A DNA stretch of 25,343 nt, taken from contig CAMLIY010000014.1 of assembly GCA_946480125.1 (NCBI GenBank), positions 1-25,343 on the forward strand. The letters are read 5' to 3'. Both the position numbers and the translations under genes were made by a program. Shown in pieces: positions 1-8,802 of this stretch. The stretch's first letter is position 1. The number at the start of each line of letters is the position of its first letter. The notes below the pieces were generated by a model. It did not search any database and had not been told where the DNA came from. It saw nothing but the letters and a program-made list of their open reading frames with translations. Origin of the DNA: an uncultured Asticcacaulis sp. (GTDB lineage Bacteria; Pseudomonadota; Alphaproteobacteria; Caulobacterales; Caulobacteraceae).

Positions 1-185
1 GGAAATACAATATTGCAAACTACGAGTTTCGCAATCGCGGGTCTGGCGGGCTGATCAGCTTTCAATCCTTGCCACATGCTTGGCTGCATCGCCTTTTGAA
101 GTTCATTTCGTGGCTGACGCTGCTCGCCGGCCTGACCATGACCCTCGTCGTTTGTCTTTACTGGTACGGTAGGTTTACCTCATAG
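1..185 (+). CDS. C-terminal end of a membrane protein, cut by the window edge
   Basis: A reading frame open from base 3 ends at a TAG at 183-185 and encodes about 60 residues. The translated tail contains one clear hydrophobic segment (residues around ISWLTLLAGLTMTLVVCLYW) followed by a short polar end, which suggests a C-terminal transmembrane helix. The start and most of the protein lie left of the window, so no family can be assigned. It converges on the truncated GH94-like gene, with a perfect stem-loop between them at 249-272. The other two forward frames are interrupted or give arginine-rich nonsense, which is why this frame was chosen. The call rests only on composition and the hydrophobic segment. 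Confidence 0.4.
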   Translation, partial: KYNIANYEFRNRGSGGLISFQSLPHAWLHRLLKFISWLTLLAGLTMTLVVCLYWYGRFTS

Positions 186-248
186 GAAGAGACGCGGTGC
201 GTTCTTGCCCCGAGGCTGCTACGGCTATGTAGAGACAGCGCCGAGCTG

Positions 249-272
249 CCATAGCCGCAATAGCGGCTATGG
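249..272. terminator. Perfect stem-loop between convergent genes
   Basis: CCATAGCCGC and GCGGCTATGG form a perfect 10-bp stem around the loop AATA. It lies between the end of the forward membrane-protein frame (185) and the end of the reverse GH94-like frame (325), where a bidirectional terminator is expected. There is no long T-run on either side, so it may be a factor-assisted or weak terminator. The rest of 186-324 shows no convincing gene. Confidence 0.5.
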
Positions 273-324
273 AAAGCCGGCATCAATGCGTGGATTATCG
301 CAGAGCCGAACCGGGAGGCCGCTG

Positions 325-1810
325 TTAGGCCTTTACTGGCTCTCGCAGACGAAGATAGCAATATAGCGGCCACGCGTGCGCGTGCGCGCAGTACGTAATA
401 TTTGCGGCGAGCCCTTCCGTGGGAAGCAAGGACGAGTCGATGGAGTCGGAGGCACTCCAGCGGCCTGTCCAATAGTCGGGAAAGTTTTTGGCATAGTTGC
501 CAAATGTCATCTGGCGCAGGTAGCTCTCGGCTAAGCCGCGGTCGACAGTGGCCGTCCCCAGCACCAGAGGGCCGTGAAGCGCGTACCAGAACCCGCCGTT
601 TTCACGCGAGCCCTGTGCTGTGCCTGGATGGACAAGCGGTTTTTCAATCTGACGTGCGCCCATCTTTTCGCCGGCAAGCAAACGGCGCTGGACTTCCGCG
701 AGAAGTTTCTGTTTCCGCTCGCCACCCATCTCTGGAATCTGCAGAGCAAAACCCTGAGGTTCCAGCCATAAATTGTCGTCGCCTAGGGGCGTGCTGGCGT
801 CCGTCCAGGCCCTACGCGGGAAGGGGCGGTCGCCAAGGTCGCGCATCCAAGCCTTCAGAAGATCGGCTCGGAACTCAAGCATGGCGTCGGCAACCTCAGC
901 GCCTTCGGGCTCGCTGGCACGGCGTAACAGGGGGGCCAGATCCCCGAGAATGACGATCGCCATGGCCGTATTCATGCAACTCTCGGCGGTCTCGAAGGTC
1001 GCGTTATAGGATCCCTTGGTCTCCCATGCATAGAAGAGGTCGTTCCAGTCCGAATTCCACAGACGCACAAGGCCATGCCCCCCGACGCTGATGCGGTCGC
1101 GCAGAAACAGGAAGGCTTGCCGGATGTGAGCCATGGCGGTGTCGCTGCCCGACTTTTCCGCCGGATAGTAGACGATCTTTTCAGACAGCAGGCCGGAGTC
1201 TTGAGTGACCCTTAGGTACTCAGTGAGCAGCATGAAGAAATAGAGTTGTTGATCGCTCGTCTGCATTGGGCTTGATCCAGCCCAGCCGAATCCCTGGTCG
1301 GTTAGCTTAACCTCTCCATCCGGCGTGGTCCGCTTCATGATAAAGCGCAGCGTTGACCGGGCCACCGCCGGATTGGTGTGGCACATCGGTAAGGCCTGTT
1401 GCGCAATATCGCGATTGGACGCCCATACCCCCCAGGCGTAATCGTACATCGATCCCTGTGGGATGATCGTTTCGTCATAATACTCGCGCCAGCTCGCCAT
1501 TGCCTCAAGGACGGCGACGTTCCATTGCATTTCGCGACGGAGTTGCTTGTCCGTTTCCGAAGCGAAGTCGGGCACCACCTTGCGCCACTCGCTAATGAAT
1601 GCAGACGCTTTGTCATCGATGGCGGCGTCGGAATGGACATCTTGCGCCAGGCGATCAATCGTCTGTTTGGAGGCGTCGCGTGTGTACCCGATGACGCAGC
1701 TTATTTCACGAACCTCCCTGGCTTTTAGCGTCAGGCGCGAGCGCATGCCGATCGACGAACGGCCTGTCGCATCGGTGGCGGCGAAGGGCTGCGCCGATGC
1801 ATTGCTATTC
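325..1810 (-). pseudogene. 5'-truncated GH94/GH36-type glycoside phosphorylase/hydrolase-like protein
   Basis: The reverse frame reads without a stop from the transposon inverted repeat at 1810 down to 325. The first internal ATG is at 1746, but sequence upstream of it (reading roughly NSNASAQPFAATDATGRSS) looks like genuine protein, so 1746 is probably not the original start. The body resembles the catalytic (alpha/alpha)6-barrel of GH94-like carbohydrate phosphorylases: a Trp-rich QGSMYDYAWG stretch, WNSDWNDLF (compare the GDWND acid motif of GH94), an ENGGFW motif and an AHAWPLY segment near the end. About 490 residues remain, whereas such proteins are usually 750 or more, so the N-terminal sugar-binding part is missing. 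The break coincides with the left terminal repeat of the Tn3-like element. Family membership is from motif memory, and the substrate cannot be told. Confidence 0.65.
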
Positions 1811-1858
1811 GGCCCAACCCCATCGTCGCTGCGATTCCGGCCAAGTTGAAGAACGTTT
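1811..1858 (+). repeat. Left terminal inverted repeat of the Tn3-family element
   Basis: This 48-bp segment begins GGCCCAACCCCATCGTCGCT and matches the reverse complement of 5717-5764 at 38 of 48 positions. The best-conserved blocks are CGTCGCTG, GGCCAAGTT and AGAAC. The outer end is set by the loss of identity at 1810. The inner end overlaps the last codons and the stop of the resolvase gene. Confidence 0.85.
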
Positions 1859-2444
1859 AAGGATCATTTGCTGAATCTGATGCCTCGATCTGCTGAGTTT
1901 TCGCGGCTAATCGGCTGATGGTGGCAGGGTGAACCCGGAACAGACGCGCCAGATCAGCAGCCGAACGGCCGGCAGCTAGCATGTCTATTATCTCCCGCTT
2001 CTGGGTAGGGGAGAGCTTGGGTGTACGGCCGCCGCCGTGGCCTCGGGCACGCGCAGCTCTCAAGCCTTCGCCCGTTCGCTTGCGGACTTGGGCGCGTTCA
2101 AAGTCCGCCAATGACCGCAGCATTTGCATCACCGCACGGCCATAAGACCCTGATGTATCGATGGATTCCATGATCGAGCGGAAGTGAGCGCCGCATTTGT
2201 CGATCTTCTCCAGTACGAACAAAAGATCCTTCAGAGAACCCGTTAAACGATCCAGAGACTGGACCACGACCACGTCATCGGAGTGGAGAGATTCAAGCAT
2301 TCGGGCGAGGTCAGGCCGATCCCAGCGGCCGCCGATAGCGGCTTCCTCAAAGATTTTGTTACAGCCGGCGGCCCTCAGAGCGTCGATCTGGACGGTGATG
2401 TCCTGGGTCTCGGATTTCGAGACGCGCGCGTAACCGACTAACAT
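1857..2444 (-). CDS. tnpR: Tn3-type serine recombinase/resolvase TnpR
   Basis: This is a small serine recombinase of about 195 residues that resolves transposition cointegrates at the res site. The N-terminal motif MLVGYARVSK carries the probable nucleophile Ser9. The catalytic domain continues with VVVQSLDRLTGSLKDL and ends with an ADFERAQVRKRTGEGL segment typical of the resolvase E-helix. The C-terminal part (from about residue 145) is a helix-turn-helix of the Hin/resolvase type (RSAADLARLFRVHPATISRL). I chose the ATG at 2442-2444 because family members start with this motif and a short AGG-containing ribosome site (CAGG) precedes it; a longer frame to 2492 adds residues unlike the family. 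It lies downstream of tnpA in the same direction. Its stop is inside the left terminal repeat. Confidence 0.93.
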   Translation of the reverse strand: MLVGYARVSKSETQDITVQIDALRAAGCNKIFEEAAIGGRWDRPDLARMLESLHSDDVVVVQSLDRLTGSLKDLLFVLEKIDKCGAHFRSIMESIDTSGSYGRAVMQMLRSLADFERAQVRKRTGEGLRAARARGHGGGRTPKLSPTQKREIIDMLAAGRSAADLARLFRVHPATISRLAAKTQQIEASDSANDP

Positions 2445-2733
2445 GCACAAACCTGTTGCAAAATAGGCCGATTTCGCAACACATTTTCGCACGCGGCAAA
2501 CCGTACATTTCCGTCGAACCTGATTCTGTTCCGATGGTCATTCGTGCTTAGGCCACTCAACAGAGCTATACGTCCGCCGTGACAACCCGAGGAAAGTCGT
2601 TTAACATATTGATATCGTTCCGTATATTTCTCATAACGATAATTATGCGCGGTTTTTACGGCGCCGCTGGCAACCATCCAAAAAGCGAGTCTTGAGCGCC
2701 CCTTGCCACCGGGATTCGATAATCTGGGATGAG
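2445..2733. other. res-like recombination region between tnpR and tnpA
   Basis: This intergenic stretch of about 290 bp lies between the transposase end and the resolvase start, a usual position for res. The clearest candidate subsite is the dyad TATCGTT (2613-2619) and AACGATA (2635-2641), separated by 15 bp with an AT-rich centre. An 11-mer CCGTAYATTTC occurs at 2501-2511 and again inside the dyad at 2620-2630, as expected for repeated resolvase sites. The tnpR promoter should also lie here, but no strong hexamers were recognised. Confidence 0.55.
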
Positions 2734-5631
2734 TCATGCGGCGAACCTCCGGTCAAAATCTATGCGTTGCTCCAGATCGAGCTCGAACTGGCCATACGGG
2801 TTTACATGCAGGTAAATGAGCGGCGTCAGGCCTCGCCAATCCTCCTCGGTCATTCGTCGCGACCAGGCAGGCTCGTGAAGTACCTTCTGCAGCATCAGGG
2901 TGTTGACGTACACCAGACTGTTTTGCAGCAGCTGCAACGCCAGGACGGATAGCTCCTGGTCCTCCATGCGGTTCGAGCTGATCTCACCGCCCTTGCCGAA
3001 ATAGATGAACCCGTTCGCGCTGTTCCAGTTCTCGACGACATTCAGGCCGGTGTTGATCTCGCGCCGGTAAGGTTCATCAGCGAGGTAGCGGCAAAGAAAG
3101 ATCGTCTTGACGGCCTTCCCGAGCTCGGCAAGTGCGCGGTACGTTGGATGCTGGACATTGGCGCGGGTAAAGCGGCGCAACAAGGCCTCGGGCTCAGCCG
3201 TGCGGTGGCGGAGCGCCGCCGTGTATTTGACAATCTCGTCGTACTGCTGGCAGATCAGATCCCAGTCGATCGGTCGGGTCAGAATGGGTGACAGGCTGCT
3301 GAGCGTGTCCTTATAGGCCAGGTCTGGCAGATAGAGCCGCTGGCGGGAAATGCCTTTCAGCCGTGGTGCCAGTTCGAAGCCGAGCATGAGACAGAAGGCA
3401 AACGCCACCTCGCTCTGGCCGTGGCTATCGACGAACTGGCTTTTGACTTCGGCGTCGGTGCAATGACGCAGCACACCCTCGATCATCGCCGCGACTTCGG
3501 ATGACGAACACCGCTTCAGCTGGGAATGTATACAGGCTGCCTTACGCTCGACATGCCAGTAAATCATGACGCCGCGACCGCCATAACGCACATGCCATTC
3601 GGTCATGAGGTTCTGGTCCCAGGCGCCGAACTTCTTTGAGTCCGACGCGCAAGACGCTGTGCTCTCCCCCCAGATGCCTGGATGTCTATGAGCGAGGATG
3701 GCATTGGTTACCAAGGCGTTAGCGTCTCGGAGCCCCTCCCTACTCAGGAACCGACGCTCGACATGTAAAAGCTCGGAGTAGCTGACGCCCTCATGGCCGC
3801 TGCACACCCGCTTCAAGCCGGCGTTGGTGCCCAGGGCATAAAGGCTCAACAGCAGACGTTTGTGCAGGTCAGCCTCACTGAGAATGATCCGATCCCCGGA
3901 CGTCGTGAACGCCTTCAGCATCCCGGTCCTCAAGGCGGTTTCCTTGAGGACGTCCAGGAGCCCGGTTCCCGTCCAGCGCTTTTCAACCTCGGCTTTTAGG
4001 GCCACGAGATTGGGCGGCTCGGAAAGCGGCGCCAGCGGGGTCACGGATATGCGCTTTTCGCCAGTGGCGCGCAGGCGAACCAGGGATTGTCGTGGCAGTG
4101 CCATATTCAATCGGCCAAGGGCTGCGGCCAGATCGGACTTCATCTTGTCGACAAAGTCCGTGGCGTTGGCCGGCTGGGCCAACTCCTGATAATATTCTGC
4201 GCGACGAACCTCAAAATCTTTCGGGACGTCATCATCGGGATTACGGTAGCGATCGGCACCGACGACCCAGATTTCCTTGCAGCGAAGTCGGTCCCGCAGG
4301 GCAAGCAGGACGCAGACCTCGTAGTCGATCCTATCTATCCGCCAACCGGTAGGTGTTGTCTCCACGATCAGCTCACGCCACTTGGCCGGGACGATGCCAT
4401 CGATCGGCAAGCCGTCTTCCGAGCGAATAACCCGGCGCATCGGTTCCTCACTCAACGCGCCTTTCAACCAGGCTAAGGCTGCCAGAACTGGAGGGGTCTG
4501 CACATTGTTGCAGCGGAATTCCAGGGCTTCGAGCAGATGCGGCAACAGGCGTCGATAATGCCCACCATAAGACGCGCGCAGGGCCTTCTGTACCTGCTCG
4601 TGATAGGTGCCACCCTCCTCATATTCGGCGACGACCGCTATTAACCGGTCCTGACTGGCGACAGCGAAGACCACATCGCGAACCAAGCCGTCGGGATTGG
4701 CAAGAGACGCCCTGGCGATCTTGAACAGCAGCCGGTCTTTATGGTGTACCCGCGTCAGGTCGCGGGTCATTCGGCCCATGACCTTGCGCTGGGCCTTCTT
4801 GTGCATTTTGTGCACGGTCTCGATCAACAGGTCGACAAGGGCGTCGGTAATGGCCGCTTCCCGGTCCGCCAGGAAAACGGCGTACAGGCCTAACCTGCGT
4901 GAGCGCGGGTGGCGCCGCATCTCCCATGCAGCTTCCTGGCCTACCCGGCGCCGTAGGGCCTCAAGATAAGCCACATCGACTTCACCGAGAATGGCGCGCG
5001 GTATTTGCAGACTTCGTATGAACGTCAGCCGGTCGGCCATGCGGACCAGGTTTTCCAAGCCAGCCCGGCCTGGGTCAGCCTTGAGGTCGTCAAACCCACA
5101 GGCCTTTTCAGCGTCGACCAGCGAGACCTCAAGCTTCTCGACCGTTTCCGGCAACAGAGAGGCGGTGATCCGGTCGAGCAGTCCGGCCTCGAAATCGCGG
5201 CGCTGGGATCTGACCAAACGATCCAGTTCGGCCTTGGCCGGCGGCCAAAACCCCCGCTCCCGACACCAGACTTCTGCCTGTTCTATAACCGCGGAGGTGG
5301 AACGCACACCGACGAAGCCCAGCAGATGCTGGCCGAGCGCCTCGCGATCTGTAACTGACAGGCGCTGCACGTTACCAAGTTTGAGAATTTCCTCGCGATG
5401 GCGACGCCCAGTCCGCCCTTCCCACTCATAGGCCAGGGCATCGGTTATGGGCCGACCGATCTCAGCGGCGATCACCTCGATGGTCTCCACCGGTACTTCC
5501 CGAACCGTTTCGAAAAACCGCCCGTGCAAAGCGAACATCTTGAACTGAATGGCAAAGCCGAGCCGCTGCGCGGCTGGTTTCGCACCGACCAGTTCCAATT
5601 CTTCAGACGACAAACTCCACACAGATGACAT
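2734..5631 (-). CDS. tnpA: Tn3-family DDE transposase TnpA
   Basis: This is a transposase of 965 residues, the normal size for the Tn3 family, which carries out replicative transposition at the terminal repeats. The catalytic triad can be placed at Asp664 (in [14 protein letters not shown]), Asp735 ([13 protein letters not shown]) and Glu883 ([10 protein letters not shown]), close to the usual positions. The N-terminal part begins [15 protein letters not shown], typical of the family. The ATG at 5629-5631 is preceded by a GGAGG ribosome site six bases upstream; the longer frame up to 5718 would begin inside the terminal repeat, so it was rejected. The reading frame is intact, so the enzyme may be active. 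Only the res-like region separates it from tnpR. Confidence 0.95.
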   Translation of the reverse strand: MSSVWSLSSEELELVGAKPAAQRLGFAIQFKMFALHGRFFETVREVPVETIEVIAAEIGRPITDALAYEWEGRTGRRHREEILKLGNVQRLSVTDREALGQHLLGFVGVRSTSAVIEQAEVWCRERGFWPPAKAELDRLVRSQRRDFEAGLLDRITASLLPETVEKLEVSLVDAEKACGFDDLKADPGRAGLENLVRMADRLTFIRSLQIPRAILGEVDVAYLEALRRRVGQEAAWEMRRHPRSRRLGLYAVFLADREAAITDALVDLLIETVHKMHKKAQRKVMGRMTRDLTRVHHKDRLLFKIARASLANPDGLVRDVVFAVASQDRLIAVVAEYEEGGTYHEQVQKALRASYGGHYRRLLPHLLEALEFRCNNVQTPPVLAALAWLKGALSEEPMRRVIRSEDGLPIDGIVPAKWRELIVETTPTGWRIDRIDYEVCVLLALRDRLRCKEIWVVGADRYRNPDDDVPKDFEVRRAEYYQELAQPANATDFVDKMKSDLAAALGRLNMALPRQSLVRLRATGEKRISVTPLAPLSEPPNLVALKAEVEKRWTGTGLLDVLKETALRTGMLKAFTTSGDRIILSEADLHKRLLLSLYALGTNAGLKRVCSGHEGVSYSELLHVERRFLSREGLRDANALVTNAILAHRHPGIWGESTASCASDSKKFGAWDQNLMTEWHVRYGGRGVMIYWHVERKAACIHSQLKRCSSSEVAAMIEGVLRHCTDAEVKSQFVDSHGQSEVAFAFCLMLGFELAPRLKGISRQRLYLPDLAYKDTLSSLSPILTRPIDWDLICQQYDEIVKYTAALRHRTAEPEALLRRFTRANVQHPTYRALAELGKAVKTIFLCRYLADEPYRREINTGLNVVENWNSANGFIYFGKGGEISSNRMEDQELSVLALQLLQNSLVYVNTLMLQKVLHEPAWSRRMTEEDWRGLTPLIYLHVNPYGQFELDLEQRIDFDRRFAA

Positions 5632-5681
5632 GCACGCCTCCGGAGAGTTAATATTGGTTCTGAAAGGAGATTGCGCCTCTG

Positions 5682-5960
5682 TTATGCAACAGTCAATGGC
5701 AACGCTTTTGTTCGCCAAAAGTTCTCAAACTTGGCCAAAATCCCAGCGACGTTGTAGTTAGGCCTGGTAGAAACAGATATGGCCATCTGATCGGCCGTTG
5801 CTTCGTCGTCGAACCAAAACGTCTTTGATTGGCCGGTTGCGCCAATGCGACCCCAATGGCGCTCGACAGTGTATTCGCCGAACAAAGTCTGCTGGACGTC
5901 GATTTCGTACCATCTGGCCATGTTTTTTGCCGGGTCGACACGGGTCATTCTTATGGCCAT
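5682..5960 (-). pseudogene. WGR-domain protein with C-terminus replaced by transposon sequence
   Basis: The 92-residue frame starts MAIRMTRVDPAKNMARWY and contains the WGR signature in YTVERHWGRIGATGQSKTFW. WGR domains are small nucleic-acid-associated modules; stand-alone versions of about 80-90 residues are common on alphaproteobacterial plasmids. Only the first 65 residues (5765-5960) are native. From ADQMAISVST onward the frame runs into the right terminal repeat, and the last 27 residues are encoded by the transposon. The usual basic C-terminal end (RRGY-like) is therefore missing. The ATG at 5958-5960 has a GGAG seven bases upstream. The central fold is mostly present, so some function could remain. 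Confidence 0.8.
5717..5764 (-). repeat. Right terminal inverted repeat of the Tn3-family element
   Basis: The reverse complement begins GGCCTAACTACAACGTCGCT and pairs with 1811-1858 at 38 of 48 positions. About 85 bp separate its inner end from the tnpA start codon. On the outside it enters the WGR-domain reading frame, so the last 27 codons of that frame are transposon sequence. Confidence 0.85.
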
Positions 5961-5992
5961 TGGCAGGCTCCGAAAGTGACAATTTCCGTTTT

Positions 5993-6021
5993 TATTTACA
6001 ATAAAATCAATACGTTGTCAA
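5993..6021 (-). promoter_or_regulatory. Putative promoter of the WGR gene
   Basis: On the minus strand a perfect TTGACA (6016-6021) is followed after 17 bp by TAAATA (5993-5998). The predicted start of transcription is about 25 bases before the WGR start codon at 5960. The surrounding sequence is clearly AT-rich compared with its neighbours. The remainder of 6022-6275 contains no recognised gene. Confidence 0.5.
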
Positions 6022-6275
6022 TTTTCGCATAAGAATACTTATGGGAAATTTAGACTTTTCGACTCCCATTTTCGCTCGAAATGTGCGCCCACTTAGGCAC
6101 CGCCGGCGATATAGTGGAGCGAGACCAAAATGATGGAATGGGACCTTCAGTACCTCGGTGCCACATATATCCCACCAAATCTGTCCACATTGCCTCTTCT
6201 AACCATACACTTTCTTGAAGCTTAAGGTGGTCGACAGAGTGATATAAGGGTCTGCGATTCGCGAGAGGAAACACA

Positions 6276-7055
6276 ATGGCAATTCCAAGAGTAGTCGTCC
6301 CGGATGCTGGCGACGATGAGGCCGGCCTGAAATTTTGCCTCGATTACGCCAAAAAGATCGTCGACGACCCCCAATACAAAATCGAACGCGTCCTCCTTCT
6401 GGTGCACACCAAGCAGCAGCTTACCAATACTAGCTTGCCGAATTACCTGGGCAAGGCCACCGCGAAAACACTTGCCGATAATGGTACTGTCGGTTTCGGC
6501 CGAGTGCAAATACAGGCTGCCACCCTGAAAACTCTGTCGTCTGTGCGTAATGGTACGCTGATCATCGCCTTCTGGGGTGATCGCAAGATGATGAATCAGG
6601 TTGATGGCTTGGGAAATGCTGCCGGCGTCGTGACCTTCCCCTCGCTCCCCTACAGCCTCGACGCTTGGATTGAGACTTGGAACCCAATCGTCCACGGACA
6701 ACAGAGGGCCGCGCCACAAAAGCTTATCACCGACCCGATTGTCGAGGTCGCACTGCAGACGCTGACCCGGCTGGTCAATCACGGCAATACGGGCTTGCAT
6801 TCCCACTACAAGGATATGACGGATCGCTTCCTGCGGATCCTGCGTGCGAAGAAACACCCACTGGACCCTGACAAGATTCGCCAGTGGGCCATCCGAAACA
6901 AATGGAACCCCGGCCTGGCCGGCGACCTGGAGAAGTTGGCCCGCAAGGTCGCCGACTTGAAAACCAAGCCCAGTATCAATTCCATCGAGAACGGCGAAGA
7001 CACCTACCAACGTTGGCAAGACAGCCTTCAACCCGCCGCACCGCCAAAGGCATAG
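6276..7055 (+). CDS. Conserved-looking hypothetical protein, 259 aa
   Basis: I do not recognise this family. The ATG is preceded by GAGAGGA at a normal distance. The first 140 residues alternate hydrophobic strands and helices (RVVVPDAG, RVLLLVHTK, NGTLIIAFWGD, GVVTFPSLPYSLDAWIETW) in a pattern that suggests a Rossmann-like alpha/beta domain. The rest (about 150-259) is helical and basic, with PLDPDKIRQWAIRNKWNPGLAGDLEKLARKV resembling a DNA- or RNA-contacting helical end. There is no signal peptide or membrane segment. It is divergent from the WGR gene and ends 19 bases before the convergent 494-aa gene. A long antisense frame overlaps it but lacks protein-like character. Coding potential is clear, function is unknown. 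Confidence 0.75.
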   Translation: MAIPRVVVPDAGDDEAGLKFCLDYAKKIVDDPQYKIERVLLLVHTKQQLTNTSLPNYLGKATAKTLADNGTVGFGRVQIQAATLKTLSSVRNGTLIIAFWGDRKMMNQVDGLGNAAGVVTFPSLPYSLDAWIETWNPIVHGQQRAAPQKLITDPIVEVALQTLTRLVNHGNTGLHSHYKDMTDRFLRILRAKKHPLDPDKIRQWAIRNKWNPGLAGDLEKLARKVADLKTKPSINSIENGEDTYQRWQDSLQPAAPPKA

Positions 7056-7074
7056 GCTTCGCCGGCCTTCTGGT

Positions 7075-8559
7075 CTATCCGGCCCGTTTCGTCTTGCGAG
7101 CCGCTAGAAACTCGTCGACACCGTGGAAACGCAGTCCCTTCTTCGCCTGGGCGGCCGTTACCTTGCCCGTGGTCAACAAGCCCTCTAATTGGTCTTCCCA
7201 GCGAACCGCGCGGTTGGCAGAAAAGAAGTCAAACATCTCATCAAGGTCCGCGTCTGTTGCCCTGGCGATTGCATCCGACGTAACGGCATCGCACACCAAG
7301 TGTGTCTCGCCCTTCGCAGCGACTTCCGCCACGCTCATCACGGCAATAGTCGCCTTCAGATATTCGGTTGACCTTCCTCGACCGATCGAACTGCGAACCC
7401 ACATCCCCGAGACTTCCGCATCCCGGGCCGCAAGAAGGAAGCAAGTGTCGTTGCTGTGCGCCAGCATGGCCGAAAAAGCGCTGCTGTAAGAGGAGCGAAT
7501 CACCATGCGACGGAAGCCGTGAGCGTAGGCGCTCTCGACGGAAGGAAAAACAGGCAGCGCATCCAAGGCTGGCGACAAGGGTTTGTCGCTGCTGCGGAAA
7601 TGGTCTTGTATTCGCACGGCTGGCCCCGCATGGTCCGTCAGGGGCAGCAGGGCGTCCACGACGTCCATCCGCTCTTGAGGGCTGAAGGGACTGACACCAA
7701 ACAATAGAATACCGAAAGGCCGGGTCTTCAAAGCTGTCACAAGTGCACGTTCAAGCTCGGCCGGTAACCTTTGGTCTGTGACGGACACCTGCTTAGCGAT
7801 CGGCTTCGACCGTGAAGCCACAAAAGGAGCGACCACCTGCATTTCGCCCGCTTCGGTGACAATGCCCAGCGTGTCGACCAGATCCGTGTCGAGACCTTCC
7901 CCTTCAGGCCGCAGTAGCAGATCGATATCGCTGTGCAGGTTCCGCGGGAACGGCGTCTTTGCCAGGACGGCAATGCGTAGCGAATGGGAATAGGCCAGGT
8001 TCGACGCGACGCTCAGCCGATAACCGGCATCCTCCCACCCGTCCTGCGTCAGCTCAAGCGGTCCGACGACGACGAGGGTACCGCTCGGCAGCTTCTCCAT
8101 GCCGCCTGAGAAAATTCCGCCCTCCCCGAGGTCGATAGCTGACTCCGAGCTGCCGGCGTCCTCCGCGCAAAGGATCGCGCCGCCGCTGGCCGCCTCGTAT
8201 CTGGCAATTACGGCGTCGATGGCACTTTGCGAGGTCGTGACGTAGACACCGGGGATTGGGCCGTCGGGCCAAACCTTCATCTGGCCGCCGGTCGGCGCTG
8301 ACAGGGCCTGCAGCAGTGCCGCCGGCGCCACCGAAAGCGAAAACTTGTCATGGATGCGGCGGGCAAGGCGGCTGGCCGCATGGTCATTAAAAGTCGAGGC
8401 CTCCACGCGATCCGGGAAGGCGCCGACCTCAGGCCAATTGCGTAAGCCAGGGATGGCCGCGACCAGGTCAAGGGCTTGCCCGTGCTTCAGGGGGAGTTGT
8501 TGTGTGTCAAGATAAGCGCGCAGGCGCTCGGCAAACACTTTAAGTGCTTGAGGGTCCAT
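7075..8559 (-). CDS. Hypothetical protein with helical N-terminal module, 494 aa
   Basis: The start at 8559 has GGAG six bases upstream. Residues 1-50 read LKVFAERLRAYLDTQQLPLKHGQALDLVAAIPGLRNWPEV in outline, matching the short helical module (L-H-x-Q-A-L-x-L-V-A ... G-F/L-x-x-W) that databases attach to glyoxalase-related proteins and that also begins the two next genes. The remaining 440 residues are unfamiliar. They contain two stretches of similar character (GTLVVVGPLELTQDGWEDA and GFRRMVIRSSYSSAF...FLLAARDAEVSGMW) that recall a degenerate PilT/GspE-like ATPase, but no Walker A lysine motif is visible, so this is only a guess. It diverges from the 8959 gene and converges on the 6276 gene. 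There are no membrane segments. Confidence 0.75.
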   Translation of the reverse strand: MDPQALKVFAERLRAYLDTQQLPLKHGQALDLVAAIPGLRNWPEVGAFPDRVEASTFNDHAASRLARRIHDKFSLSVAPAALLQALSAPTGGQMKVWPDGPIPGVYVTTSQSAIDAVIARYEAASGGAILCAEDAGSSESAIDLGEGGIFSGGMEKLPSGTLVVVGPLELTQDGWEDAGYRLSVASNLAYSHSLRIAVLAKTPFPRNLHSDIDLLLRPEGEGLDTDLVDTLGIVTEAGEMQVVAPFVASRSKPIAKQVSVTDQRLPAELERALVTALKTRPFGILLFGVSPFSPQERMDVVDALLPLTDHAGPAVRIQDHFRSSDKPLSPALDALPVFPSVESAYAHGFRRMVIRSSYSSAFSAMLAHSNDTCFLLAARDAEVSGMWVRSSIGRGRSTEYLKATIAVMSVAEVAAKGETHLVCDAVTSDAIARATDADLDEMFDFFSANRAVRWEDQLEGLLTTGKVTAAQAKKGLRFHGVDEFLAARKTKRAG

Positions 8560-8695
8560 ATTGATCTCCGTCGGGCGTCAAGCCGATGCACGCGTTGCGG
8601 ACCGCCCAAGGGATCAAACTTGGATTGGGTCTTAGTCGTTGTCCGTCTTCGTCATACCCGAAGGTGCGTGCGGCTGGCGACGGTAGCCAACAATG

Positions 8696-8724
8696 ATGAT
8701 AGCACGTCAAATCGAGTCGGCCAA
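8696..8724 (-). promoter_or_regulatory. Putative promoter for the 494-aa gene
   Basis: On the minus strand TTGGCC (8719-8724) and TATCAT (8696-8701) are 17 bp apart. The predicted leader before the start codon at 8559 would be about 130 bases. The -10 matches five of six consensus bases and the -35 is weak. The 399-bp interval 8560-8958 between divergent genes otherwise holds only the forward promoter noted next. Confidence 0.35.
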
Positions 8725-8774
8725 ACGATAGATTTCTTACCGTCCGTTCGCGCATAGTATGTTCGTTTCCGCTG

Positions 8775-8802
8775 TTGCATTCCTCATTGTTTGGCCTATA
8801 AT
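8775..8802 (+). promoter_or_regulatory. Putative promoter for the 376-aa gene
   Basis: A perfect TATAAT is at 8797-8802, with a weak TTGCAT 16 bp upstream (8775-8780). Transcription would start near 8810, leaving a leader of about 150 bases before the GTG at 8959. A long leader of this type could hold regulatory structure, but none was clear by eye. Confidence 0.4.

Larger units (their letters stand above)
1811..5764 (-). mobile_element. Compact Tn3-family transposon (tnpA-res-tnpR), 3954 bp
   Basis: The element is bounded by 48-bp imperfect inverted repeats (1811-1858 and 5717-5764, 38 of 48 positions identical by eye). It holds a complete Tn3-type transposase, a serine resolvase in the same orientation, and a dyad-containing res-like region between them. 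No passenger gene is present. The resolvase stop codon lies inside the left repeat. The flanking 5-mers (TATTC at 1806-1810 and TGGTA at 5765-5769) do not match, so no target duplication is seen. Open frames on both sides run into the repeats, so the GH94-like gene and the WGR gene are both truncated at the junctions. The terminal repeat starts GGCC rather than the GGGG usual in the Tn3 family. Confidence 0.88.

Noticed and set aside
1819..1823. Alternative transposon border at a 38-bp repeat starting CGTCGCTG
   Set aside because: Identity continues outward to GGCC at 1811 and 5764, and the 38-bp border gives no matching target duplication either.
6222..7031. 269-aa reverse frame opposite the 259-aa gene
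   Set aside because: It is a mirror of the forward gene, lacks a ribosome site, and the forward gene has better protein character and start signals.
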